Below, one piece after another: positions 21,521-33,200 of a DNA stretch of 64,000 bases. The DNA lies in the NCBI GenBank assembly GCA_003117195.1, contig BDSI01000117.1, positions 209,091 through 273,090 of the forward strand, in the 5' to 3' direction. The number at the start of each line of letters is the position of its first letter. Within the stretch, counting starts at the first letter, position 1. This DNA comes from Eudorina sp. 2006-703-Eu-15 (taxonomy: Eukaryota > Chlorophyta > Chlorophyceae > Chlamydomonadales > Volvocaceae). The notes beneath the pieces were generated by a model, which saw nothing but the letters and a program-made list of their open reading frames with translations, was not told where the DNA came from and did not search any database. The position numbers and the translations under genes were made by a program.

Positions 21521-22790
21521 CTGCTGCTGTTGAAGATGAGGCGGAAGCGAGCTGCGGAAAGTGATTCCTAACCAATTTGTAATAAACCAGAAATTGATAA
21601 TCAGAAAGTTCTTTGAAGTTAAATTTATATAATTTAAGAGAGAGGAAAGAAAAATCTGCACCGTAAGGAATTTAAGTTCGCAGTATAAATTAATAAAACC
21701 GTAAAGTTAAATAACTTATAATTTAGAAAGCAGAAAACAGTAATGGGCAATAAGCAAAGCAACAAGTCACAACAAGCAAACAAGCGACAGCAAGCAGGGC
21801 ATGCCATGACGCGTTTCGGCCTTGCCAGGGCCTCATCAGATGGCTTGAGCGCTGCGCAAGTGTGCAAGTGCAATGCAATTCGCCCACTGGAAATTATTTA
21901 CTAGCCGTAGATAATTTGCTCACCGAGTTTCTGGTTGATTGTAGGTGGCGAACGGGAGTGGCGGGAGGTGGTGTAGGTGGGCGGGATGTGAACGATGAAG
22001 AAGATCGATGAAGAAGATCGATAGTGACGGGTCGTGAAGGCGGGGTGGCGGTGTGAGCGAGCAGGATGGAGAGGGTTTGGTTTCCGCTGGTTTTATCTCT
22101 GTAAATCACGAGAGAAGATTGATTAGTGGAGTGTACTTATACGTGATGACTGGTATCAGCGAAATCGATATTCATACCTTTAGGGTTGACAGGGCTGGCT
22201 GCTGGGGCAGCACACGGTTCTCAGGCGCAAAGATTTCGATATAAGCGATATTGGTGAGTGTATTGTGTTACTAGTCTCAAGAAGGTGATTAAATAGTGTT
22301 GATGGAGAGGGCTTTCGTTTCGTTGGTGGTGTCTCCCTGGAGTAGCCCGTGGTGATGCGCGTGTGCCGGAATGGTTTGAGCGGGAACCAATCTGCCTGTT
22401 TGCAGGTTCGTGAGTTCGATAGTCCATTTTGTTATATTATGCTAATTTTTAGGAATTGTTTGGGATTTAGATGATGTTGTTTTGATGACTGATAAGAGGG
22501 TACGATAGCTATTACGTTGTTGGGTGGAATATAAATTTTCGTAACACTAATATAGCGTAGAGGGTTAGGTGTTATATCTGGTAATTTTGTAAGATAAGTA
22601 GGAAGCGAGAGAAATAATATTCGAATTGCTGGGTGGGTGGTGGGTGTTTATGCTGTGCGTGCTGTGGTAAAGGTTTTCGTTTGGCTGGAACAATTTATTT
22701 TGTGAGTAAATAATCGGGACCGCATTAGTTACAGGAGTGTATAAAAACAGTATACTGATTGGACTTCAGCAAATGAATTATTTGCTTTTG

Positions 22791-22817
<27 letters not shown>
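21521..22817 (-). repeat. Right LTR-like module
   Basis: Second copy of the 1.3-kb module at offset 2108, starting after TCGGGCAT and running into a longer (CTG)n that ends at 22835. It lies downstream of the 3' end of the guanylyl cyclase gene. Confidence 0.9.
21803..21844 (-). ncRNA. Hammerhead ribozyme, copy 2
   Basis: Identical to copy 1 (offset 2108), with intact CUGAUGA and GAA cores and stem I GCCAU/AUGGC. Predicted cleavage lies between 21808 and 21807. Together with copy 1 it delimits an RNA from 21807 down to 19700. Confidence 0.88.

Positions 22818-22835
<18 letters not shown>
22784..22835. repeat. (CTG)17 microsatellite
   Basis: Perfect CTG tract at the right end of the ribozyme element, longer than the corresponding tract of the left module (20685-20709). 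Confidence 0.95.
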
Positions 22836-22971
22836 GATGGTAGCAGCCGCAGCGGCTGCACTCGCTGCATGCTACAACATACAACAACATCCTTCCGCCG
22901 CCCCGGGGCGACCCGGGGCACTCAGATGCCGGGTTGCTAGGCTTGCCGCACATCCCCGCCTGTCTGTTTGC

Positions 22972-23721
22972 CTACCACTGCCGCACGTTGCGGTCCCTGG
23001 AGGACATGCGGAAGGTCGGCGCCGCCCCGTCCGCCGCCACCGCCTTCGTCAGGAGCGCGTCCGAGTACGTCCGCATGATGCCGCCGCCGCCGCCGCCGCC
23101 CGGCTTGATGAGCCCCCGGCTGCCGCCGTGTATCAGGCTCGACCACTTGCTGGACACCAGCAAGCCGCTGTCCACCTGGGAGCCCGAAGACTTGGCCGGC
23201 GTCGCCGCGGACGTCGTCGACGACACCTTCTGCAGCCGTGTCGAGGCCCTCGCCGCCGCGGCGGTGGCGGTGGCGGCGGCGGCGGCGGCGGCGGCACCGT
23301 CGCCAACCCCGCCGGTCGACGACGCGATACTGCCGAGCACTGAGGTCGCTTCGCTAATCACGGGAAGGCTCCTACCGCCGCCGCCAGCGGCGGTGCTGTT
23401 GTTGCTGGCGGCCGCGGTCGCGGCCGCCGCCGCCGCTGCCGCCGCCGCCGGGGGACCGGAAGCAGCAGCAGCCGCAGCAGCGGCGGCGGGGTTTAACTTC
23501 GCCTCCTGTGACTTTCGGACTGTGGCGGCGGCCGCCGCCGCCGCGAGGGCCTCCGCCGCCTCCGCCGCCGCCTCCTCCGCCGCACACGCCGCGACCGTGT
23601 CGTGTAAGTTTGGCAACGTGCCCAGCAGCATGGCCCGCTGCTTCATGTGCCGCCGCTGCTGGGTGGCGCCCTCCGATTGGGGCGCCCACAGGTAAGTCTC
23701 CATGCGCCCCTTGCCTTTGAC
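22972..23721 (-). other. Cyclase last exon: end of catalytic domain and Ala-rich tail
   Basis: Acceptor CACGCAG then [14 protein letters not shown], the typical end of a class III cyclase domain. A tail of about 230 residues with poly-Ala and poly-Gly runs follows, ending [10 protein letters not shown] and a stop. Phase 0 with the exon at 24730-24626. Confidence 0.88.
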
Positions 23722-26700
23722 CTGCGTGAGGTGTTGGACGTGTGGAGGTGTGGAGGTGTGGAGGTGTGGAGGTGTGGAGGTGTGGAGGTGTGGAGGTGTG
23801 GAGGTGTGGAGGTGTGGAGGTGTGGAGGTGTGGAGGTGTGGAGGTGTGGAGGTGTGGAGGTGTGGAGGTGTGGAGGTGTGGAGGTGTGGAGGTGTGGAGG
23901 TGTGGAGGTGTGGAGGTGTGGAGGTGTGGAGGTGTGGAGGTGTGGAGGTGTGGAGGTGTGGAGGTGTGGAGGTGTGGAGGTGTGGAGGTGTGGAGGTGTG
24001 GAGGTGTGGAGGTGTGGAGGTGTGGAGGTGTGGAGGTGTGGAGGTGTGGAGGTGTGGAGGTGTGGAGGTGTGGAGGTGTGGAGGTGTGGAGGTGTGGAGG
24101 TGTGGAGGTGTGGAGGTGTGGAGGTGTGGAGGTGTGGAGGTGTGGAGGTGTGGAGGTGTGGAGGTGTGGAGGTGTGGAGGTGTGGAGGTGTGGAGGTGTG
24201 GAGGTGTGGAGGTGTGGAGGTGTGGAGGTGTGGAGGTGTGGAGGTGTGGAGGTGTGGAGGTGTGGAGGTGTGGAGGTGTGGAGGTGTGGAGGTGTGGAGG
24301 TGTGGAGGTGTGGAGGTGTGGAGGTGTGGAGGTGTGGAGGTGTGGAGGTGTGGAGGTGTGGAGGTGTGGAGGTGTGGAGGTGTGGAGGTGTGGAGGTGTG
24401 GAGGTGTGGAGGTGTGGAGGTGTGGAGGTGTGGAGGTGTGGAGGTGTGGAGGTGTGGAGGTGTGGAGGTGTGGAGGTGTGGAGGTGTGGAGGTGTGGAGG
24501 TGTGGAGGTGTGCCACTCATCCGCTGTAACATCCTAATAATCATCGCTACCGTGTCACCCCCTTCGTTGCCGCGCATTCCCGTGGGCCCTGCGGCCTCGC
24601 TCCCACCCTGGAGTGCCCTCCTCACCTCGACCCCCCCCGTCGCCACCCATCCGATCTCCTCCTCCCCGGCCCGCAGCAGCCTGCGGGTGGAGGCGGACAC
24701 GTGGATGCAGCCCGGGCGGCCCGTGCTCTCCTGAGGGACACATACATCGGCGAGTGTGGTGTGGTGTGGGAGCGAGGTAGGGAAGGTAAGGTAGGCGAGT
24801 GAGGTGGAGGAGCAACGTAGGCAAGTACCGTGTATATGGAATGGAGGATTGGTAGGTTCACCAGACTGCCAGCGGAACGTGCCGGTGAGTTCGAGGTAAG
24901 GTAGGAAGAGGTTGGAGTAAGGCAGGAATGAATGAGGTAGGGATGATGTGAGGCATGAGGTAAGGGCTCTAGGGAAGCTGTCGTCGAGCGGGGGAGCGCG
25001 GGAGAGCGGGGCGGACTACTCCTGGGGCCTCATCATGCCCCTTCCCTCCCTCCGTGTACAGCGTGCATTGGTTCCACTGCAACGGTGCGGCTGCTGCAGG
25101 CAGTGACATGCCCCGTAACGTGCGATTAGGGGCCGCATCGCTCGGTCGGCCGAAGCTGGAGACCCATGGGTCTCAAGTATCGACCCATGGGTCTCAAGAG
25201 GGTCACCCGGCCGTTGGGTCTGGTACATCGCCGACCCATGGGCCTCGAGCGGCTGGGTCTGCTGAAATGGGTCTGAAGTGCTGACCCATGGGTCTCACTC
25301 AACCATGCATCGTCCCTGCGAGAGGGGCGCGGCGGCCTCGGCGTGCACGCACCATTCTCGAGGCGGTGTTGATTGTATCTCCGAAGAGACAGAAGCGGGG
25401 CATCTTCTGTCCGACCACACCGCTGGTGGCGGGGCCGCTGTGGATCCCGATGCGCATCTGCAGGCGGCGCGACGAGGAGGGCGGGCGGCGGGCGGGTGGG
25501 CGAAAGGTGGGGTGGGTGGGGGCCTAGAGCGCCAGAACACGCAGACAACTTACAGACGGACGGACGGACCGGACGAACGGTACGGACGGTACGGATTGTA
25601 CGAACTGTACGGAATGTCCGGAATGTACGGATGACTCTACAGGGATTCACGGACCCCTATCCCGACTCACCCTTACCCCCAGCCATGCCCCGTACCCCAT
25701 AGCCCATACCCCACCCAACCCTAACTCCAATCCACCTGCACCCAAAATCCCAAATCCCTAGCTAACCACCGCCTGATACACTTCATCGTATTCGCAGCTA
25801 CACCCCCAGAACCCCCAGGGACCTTCATGTAACGCTTGCTGACCAATAACATACTGCAACGCGTGCTTGCTAATAATCATGTCACCGCACCTCTGCCCCT
25901 CCGTCTCCGGCCCTGATACGATGCCTCACCTGCACCCGCTTGCCGGTGTTGGGCAGCCTCACCCGGGCCGCCTCCCCCAGCATGGCCCTCGCGAAGGCCA
26001 CCACGCGGGTGGCGTGCAGCGGGTCGGCGTCCTCGCTCCGCCGTACCGACTGCCCGAACCCCCCCTCGTCGCGGGCCATCAGCCCGCCGGCCACCTGGAC
26101 CACATACGCACACGGGTGCAGCGGTTGCATTGCGTTGGTGCGTGTTGCGTTGCACGGTGTTGCAGCTACATGCGTTTGTGTTGCAGGGCAGGGCAGGGTG
26201 GGGCGCATTTCAAGGCACGGGGCTATATTGCGGACGGGTGGCAAGGGCGGCGGAATTGCTGCAGCAGTCCGCAGCCTGGATGGCACGCAGCATCCTCATT
26301 CACCCAATCTCCCACAGGGACGAGAGCTTCTTCCGCAACCGGTCGTTTACAGAGGACGTGAAGGACGGGGGCGCGGTCGGCACATGGTCAGTCGATCCAG
26401 TCACGGGGGCTGAGCGGCGAGAGCGTGTGTTTGCACATTGTCTGACCGGTGCCGGCCTGACTGCCGTACTGGACGAAGTTACCCGACCGCAGGTCAGCCC
26501 ATACATACCGTACAGTGGAGCGCTTGTCCACTTTCCCGACCTAGTTCGTTACGCTCCCAACCCCCAACCACCGCAACTTCCAACTACCGGTAACTACCGG
26601 CAAATAACCGCCGACCCACCATGTAGCAGTCGCCGATGGTCTCGACCTTGTACACGCCGTACACGTCTGTCAGGCTGTGGGGCCGAGGGGTTGCAGTTGG

Positions 26701-27310
26701 GGGCGAGCGAGAAGCTGCCCTCAGGAGCGGCAACCTGTGATGAGGAGATGAGGCTAAACCCACGCTAGGCATCATAAGAGTGATCTCAGGGCGCAGCGGA
26801 CCCTCCCCGAGCGCCTCACCAGGCTGCCCACGCTCTGCACAATTGCGGCCACATAAAGCTAGGCCGCTGGGACCGGCCGCCGTCGTTGTCCGCTGCCTGG
26901 GGCCCTGCCTGGCCTTCGTCCGCGCCCATGCATCCGCCCGCCGCCCTGTCCGGCCTGTTCCAGACCCACCTGCATGGCCATGTTCCCCCGTCCCCATTTC
27001 AGGTTTCAGGTTTCCAGCCCCCCATACATCCCCCACTCGCCTGTCCAGCCTAGTGTAGAGGTCGTTCAGGAAGGTCATGACGGTGGCGGGGGCCACCTCC
27101 TTGCACATCTCGGTGAAGCCTTTGATGTCTGGGGGCGGGGTGTGGGTTTTAGGGTTTTGGGGATTGGGGCTTGGGGTTTGGGATTTTGACGGGTGGGGTA
27201 TAGGGGTCCGCTGCAACATCCTTAATAATAAGAGGGGGGAGGCCCAGAGCCGGACACAGGGCAGGAGACGCGGGGAGGCCGTCGTTCGACCCACCCACCC
27301 ACCCACGTAC

Positions 27311-27365
<55 letters not shown>

Positions 27366-29018
27366 CCCACCCACCCACCCAGTCAGCCACCCACCCACCC
27401 ACCCGCGAAGAGCACGGTGATGCACTCGTGGGAGGTCGCCACCGCAGCCGGGTCCTGGGAGGTGGAGGGGGATAGGAGGTGGGATGAGGGGGCCAAAGTT
27501 CGGTAGGTAGGTAGGTAGGTAGGTAGGTAGGTAGGTAGGTAGGTAGGTAGGTAGGTAGGTAGGTAGGTAGGTAGGTAGGTAGGTAGGTAGGTAGGTAGGT
27601 AGGTAGGTAGGTAGGTAGGTAGGTAGGTAGGTAGGTAGGTAGGTAGGTAGGTAGGTAGGTAGGTAGGTAGGTAGGTAGGTAGGTAGGTAGGTAGGTAGGT
27701 AGGTAGGTAGGTAGGTAGGTAGGTAGGTAGGTAGTAGGTAGGTAGGTAGGTAGGTAGGTAGGTAGGTAGGTAGGGAGGGTAGGTAAGTAGGTAGGTAGGT
27801 AGGTAGTGCGCACCACCCTGCACTACGCAGCAGGGCGGTGCACACGAGATACCCACACTGCCCGACAATGCAATGCATGCTGCGCTGCTCCGGAACCCCA
27901 CCTGGATGTGCCGCAGCAGCTGCAGCCCGTTGCGCTGCCGCTCCGCCGTGGCGTTCCGGGCCGCCGTCATGTGCTGTACAACATGACGTGGGAAGATGTC
28001 GGCCAGCAGCCGCTGCTCTGCCTCCAGGACGTGCGTCAGCACTTGCTCGGCGCGGATCTGCAACCCGGTGGGGAGTGGAGGGGAGACGGGTCAGCGGGAG
28101 GGAGATCGGGAGGGGAAGGGGGAGGTAAGGAGCCGCACGGATTGGAGGGTCGGTACGGCTGGCTCCTGAACCCCTGACGCCCAATATCCTCTAACCTCCT
28201 GACCCCCAAACAATGTCTTCACCTCGACCCTCCGAACCCTTGACCTCCTGACCCCTAAACCAACCTCCCAACCTCCCAACCTTTGAACTCCTTTGAACTC
28301 CTTTCCCCCTTATCTCATCCCACTCCAGATGCGCCATTCTCCCCCAACCCTCTGAAGTCCTGAAGCCCTGGGGACCCGTCCACGCACCTGGTTGCTGACG
28401 TCAGTCTGGATGACTAAGATGACCCTCTCGCCGCTGATCGGGTCGTCAACGGGCTTGACCACCACCTCGTGCCATCGTACGGCATCGGACTTGCCCCGGC
28501 CCGCCCTGGAGCGCGATACAGAGCTGAGCGCCGCACTGCCCCGCGCGTCCAAGTCGACGGCCCCGCCGGCAAACGTGCTGGTGCCGTAGTCGCCGTACAG
28601 ACGTGCCGGCAGCGGCAGCGGCAGCGGCCTGGGCGACGTCGACAACGCAGCTCCCGTCGTATGAAAGCTCCTGTCCCCGGGCGCCGTATATGCCGTACAT
28701 GTCGTACCTGCCGTACCCTCACTGGACATGTATGGTACGGAGCCGAAGAGTGAAGCAGCAGCGTCCGTACCGCCGCCGGTCAGCAGCCCGAGTGACGCCT
28801 GGCGGGCGGCGCGATTCGTCGCCATCGAGCCGTCGAGCCACGACGGATCGCCGTCGCCGAATGGCACTGAGATACTGGGGGCCCGTGCTGCCGTACCCCG
28901 TCCGCACACGCTTCGACTGCTGCACGCTGACTGGAGGCTGCTGCGGGATCGCCCCGCCCTGGCGCCATACCCGATGCCGCCGCCGCCGCCGCTGCTTCCC
29001 CCGCCTCCACCGCCGCCC

Positions 29019-29051
<33 letters not shown>

Positions 29052-30146
29052 GTCAGAATTGCGCGCAGCATGGCCCTCATGCGGGCCCGCGGATCCTGTT
29101 GGTTAGTGTACGACGCGGAGTACGAATGCGGTCCAACCGTCATACGACCGGATACGGCCTGTCCTAAGAACGGTATGGATGGATTGCTAGCATGATGAGG
29201 CGATCCCAGCGATCCCATCGCGGTTAATGACGTCGAAGCCCGCAGCTGGTGCGCCGACATAGCGCCGCCGCCGATGCTCGCGACGTCGCTGCTGCGGCCG
29301 AAGGCCGGCGCCCGAGCGCGGCCGCCGTCGCCGCCGCCGCCGCCACCGCCGCCGATGTTCGCGGCGTCGCTGCGGCGACCGAAGGCCAGTCTCCGAGCGC
29401 GGCCGCCGTCGCCGTCGCCGCCACTGACCGTGGCACCCGTCGCGTGTGCAGGTGCCCGCGGCGAAGCCGCCCCTGCCCCTGCCCCCGCCGCCGCCGCCGC
29501 CGCCGCCGCCGTGGGCCCCGCAAATTCCACCCTCGACGCTTCGCCCGCTGCAGCTTCCGAACCCGACGTAGTGCCGGTGCCGGTGCCGGTGCCGGCGCCG
29601 GTGCCTGGCGGTGTGGCGGCGCGCTTGCAGGGAAAGCTGACGGACAGCGGCCGCGCCTCGCGAAGGCTGACCCGCCGTACCAGTCGCTGCTGGGCCCCTC
29701 CCAGGAGTTCCGAGTCCAGCAGAGCCGGCGACGTCCACGGCGACGACGCGTTACCCATCGCCGTCATCGCGGCCGCCGCCGTGGTCCCCGTCGCTGTCGT
29801 CGTCACCTTGCCCAGCTGCGAACCATTTTCCGATATCACGTCCTGACTCGCCGTCCTCAAGTACACCAGGCCGCTAACGTCGTTGCGGTCCCGCGGTAGC
29901 CCCTGCGCCGCCGCGCCGCCGCCCCCACCTCCGGCGCCGCCGGCGCGGCCGGGCTGCGTCGTCGCAACCCGAGCGCCGCCGCCAAGGCCGCTGCCGTCGC
30001 CACCGGCCGCCGCCGCCGCCGTCGCCACCGGCGCAAGCCCCTCGATAACCGGGGAGAGTCGGAACCGAGAGCAGGGCAGCCTCTGGCAGCTGCCCATGGC
30101 GGATCCGGCCGCGGACCCCGTCGCCGCTCCTCCCACTGACGCTCCG

Positions 30147-30205
<59 letters not shown>

Positions 30206-33200
30206 TGCCGAAGGCGCCGGGATGGCACCGCTGCCGCGCTGCGCGCCGCCGCCGGCGGGTTGGCTGGCCCCGGCCGCAGCCCCGGCCGCGCCGGCCGCGC
30301 CGGCGGCGGCGGCGGTGGCGGCGGTGGCGGCGGCGGTCAGGCCCGCCGTGCTGCCCGCCGGCAGCCAGTATCCCCGCGCCGTGTGGTCGACGCCCGAGGA
30401 TGTGCCGTCCGGCATCGTACACAGCGCATCCGGGGAGTACAGGGCGCCGGGCGGGAACGCGTAGCCGTTAAACGTCCCGTGGGTCGTCATCATGGTGGCG
30501 AGGCCCGCCGCCGCCGCCGCCGCGTGGGTTTCGCCGCTGCCAGTCGCCAGCAGCAGCAGATCGGTTCGCAGGGCCGGATCCCCGGCCCCGCCGCCGCCGC
30601 CGCCGTCCATCAGCTGGGAAATCCCAGACCCGCGCGCAATCGCCAACCAGGCAAGGCCCCCCGGCGGCCCACGGGTCGATCCGCGGCCCATCATGCTAGG
30701 AGTTGGCGACATGACCGGCGTCGGATCGCCGCCGCCGCTCCCGACCACGACCATCGAGTCGCGGCCAGTGGGTGGTGGGGCCCCGACGTCGGCGGCGGCG
30801 CCGCCGCCGCCGCCACGGCCGTACTCGGCGCCCACCAGGCTGGGCGAGGGCGTGGGCGCGGCTTCAGGAAGGGCTGCGCGGGGGATGCTGGAGCTGGAGT
30901 TCGGGACCACAGGCGCGCGGCCCGAGTGACGGGAAGGCGGTGTGGGCGGCGGCGGCTTGCGTCCGGATGGCACTGTGGGCGAGGAGGGCCGGGGCGGGGC
31001 CCGGGGCACGGCGCCGTTGCTGCGCGGTGACGGGGGCGGGCGCCGGCGGGCGGTCGTCGTCTGCTGTTGCTGCTGCGACTGCGCCAAGGCTGCCAGGCAG
31101 GGCGCGGAGCCGACGCGTCCCCTCCAGACAAACCTTGGCGGCGCCCGTAGATCAGCTGCTGCGCGTTGCTGCATGGAGCCGGAATCGTTGCTACCGCCCC
31201 CTGGGCCTGGCGGCGTGGCGGGCTCCCCCGCCGCAGCAGCAGGAGAGCGTGCCACCTCCTCATAGGAGAATTCCACCTTGCTATCACTGCTGCTTCTGAT
31301 GCTGCCACTGATACTGCTACTACTGCTGTTGCTACTGCCGCGGCTGGGGCTACTGCCCTTCGCGCCCTCTGCGCCACGCACGCCCGCCTGCGGGGCCCGG
31401 CCACTGTCTCCCGGGGCGTCGCCGTCTCCTTCGTCGCCGGTACTGCTGTCGTCCCCGTTGCTGCTGACGTCACTGCCGTACGGGTCGCCTCGGGAGACCG
31501 ATCTCGGCTCTGTGGCTCCGGCGGCTGAAGGAATCCTCCGGATGCTGGCTCTGGCGCGGCCGCTGGTATTACCGCCACCGCCTCCGCTGGTTCTACCGCC
31601 GCCTCCGCCGCCTCCGCCGCCTCCGTCGCCTCCGCCGCCTCCGCCGCCTCCGCCGCCTCCGCAAGCAGGTTGGGCCAAGTGCATCAGATGGTTGATGTCG
31701 CCCAGGAGGTTGAGACCTGCGGGACGACGTGGGGGAAAACCCGGCACACTGCAGTCCTGAAAACCCGCGTACTCAGCTCAATCTCTCCGGAACCGAGCCG
31801 TTACACTATCGTACTGTTGAAGCCATGCCAAGCCAAACCAAGACAAGACAAGGCACGTTACGGCAAGTCACGGCGAGCGAGGCAATGTACGGTCTCACTG
31901 CAAGTTACATACGGTGCCTGCCTCTTGGTGTACGGCGGGCCCACCCGGGTACGGCAAAGCCGGGCTCCCCCCCAAAGGGCTCGGACCTCCAAGCACTCAC
32001 CCGGATGCCCATGGTAGTGTCCCTCCCTGGAGCTGGGGCTCGCCTCGCCGCCGCCGCCACCCTGGCTGGTCGGGTACGGAAGCCTGCCCAGGGGAGCCGA
32101 GGGGAACTCCAGGTTCCATGCCTCCTCCACCGCCGAGGCACCCGTCGACGTCTGCAGCAGTGGATTTCGAAAACTCAGTCGTCACGTTAAAGGATTTGCA
32201 TTATATATCATCAAGTTTTAAGTTTTGCGGAATAAATAATGGTACAAGAGAATTTTGGTCGGGTCGGGTCGGGTTGGGTGGGCATGTTTCGTGAGCGTAA
32301 CTCAGCCCACACGAATATGTGCCGTGATCCAGGAGCGCCCCAGCGATGGCACTGAGAGAGGGCAGGCACTGGGGGCAGGGCAGGCACTGGGGGCAGGGCA
32401 GGCACTGGGGGCAGGGCAGGCACCGGGGGCAGGGCAGGCACTGGGGGCAGGGCAGGCACTGGGGGCAGGGCAGGCACTGGGGGCAGGGCAGGCACTGGGG
32501 GCAGGGCAGGCACTGGGGGCAGGGCAGGCACTGGGGGCAGGGCAGGCACTGGGGGCAGGGCAGGCACTGGGGGGAGGGCAGGCACTGGGGGCAGGGCAGG
32601 CACCGGGGGGAGGGCAGGCACTGGAGGCAGGGCAGGCACTGGGGGCCGGGCAGGCACTGGGGGCAGGGCAGGCACCGGGGGCAGGGCAGGCACTGGAGGC
32701 AGGGCAGGCACTGGGGGCAGGGCAGGCACTGGGGGCAGGGCAGGCACTGGGGGCAGGGCAGGCACTGGGGGCAGGGCAGGCACTGGGGGCAGGGCAGGCA
32801 CTGGGGGCAGGGCAGGCGCTGGGGGCAGGGCAGGCACTGGGGGCAGGGCAGGCCCGGTCACTCGGCGGCGGGGGGGGTTCCGTTGCGAAGGGCAGAGTGT
32901 CCGTCAGCCCCAGGCCCTGCTGTGTTCATGCCCCTGACCCCAGCTCAAACTCCCCATCAGGCTGTTCGAGCCCCCATCAGCCCCCATGTACCAAAGACGG
33001 CTCAGAAGCCACAGCCAAAGATGATCTTCATAACGTCCGCGAGACCCCCCAGTGCAAGACCCCCCAGACCCCCCAGACCCGGGGTCCCACCCGCAGCAGG
33101 CTCTTCCGGAAGTCCACGATGTCCCGCTCGTCACCGCTGTTTCCCAACGGCTGCCGCTGCTCCTGACCCTTCCTCCGCGAGCGGCGAGGCCGCAGCCGCC

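Larger units (their letters stand above)
19413..22817 (-). mobile_element. Retrozyme-like element: two hammerhead-bearing repeats around a structured core
   Basis: Two direct repeats (19413-20709 and 21521-22817) with a constant offset of 2108 bp flank an 811-bp unique core (20710-21520). Wherever compared, the repeats agree base for base. Each repeat begins and ends in CTG triplets and has one hammerhead ribozyme on the minus strand. There is no coding capacity. The plan (LTR-like repeats, each with a hammerhead, around a noncoding core) is that of plant retrozymes and of Penelope-like pLTRs. Tandem cleavage would give a 2108-nt RNA. The element must depend on proteins from elsewhere. Family assignment is inference. 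Confidence 0.75.
24626..27454 (-). other. Cyclase catalytic-domain exons
   Basis: Seven exons give the class III catalytic core: [18 protein letters not shown] (metal Asp, split by the intron 27402-27129), [25 protein letters not shown] (second metal Asp), [62 protein letters not shown] and [19 protein letters not shown]. Glu in KVETIGD and Cys in RFCLFGD are the guanine-selecting residues, and Asn and Arg of NTASRM are the transition-state pair. All are present, so an active guanylyl rather than adenylyl cyclase is predicted. Confidence 0.92.

Noticed and set aside
23647..24734. Long open frames of repeated GVEVWRC or PPHLHTST
   Set aside because: They are read-through of the 8-bp intronic satellite; the flanking cyclase exons join in phase without it.
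26290..26480. Plus-strand frame with [18 protein letters not shown] inside a cyclase intron
   Set aside because: No family recognised and no splice context; left out, although a fragment of an unknown element is possible.
27383..28184. Frames with repeated LPTY
   Set aside because: They are the (CTAC)n intron of the cyclase.
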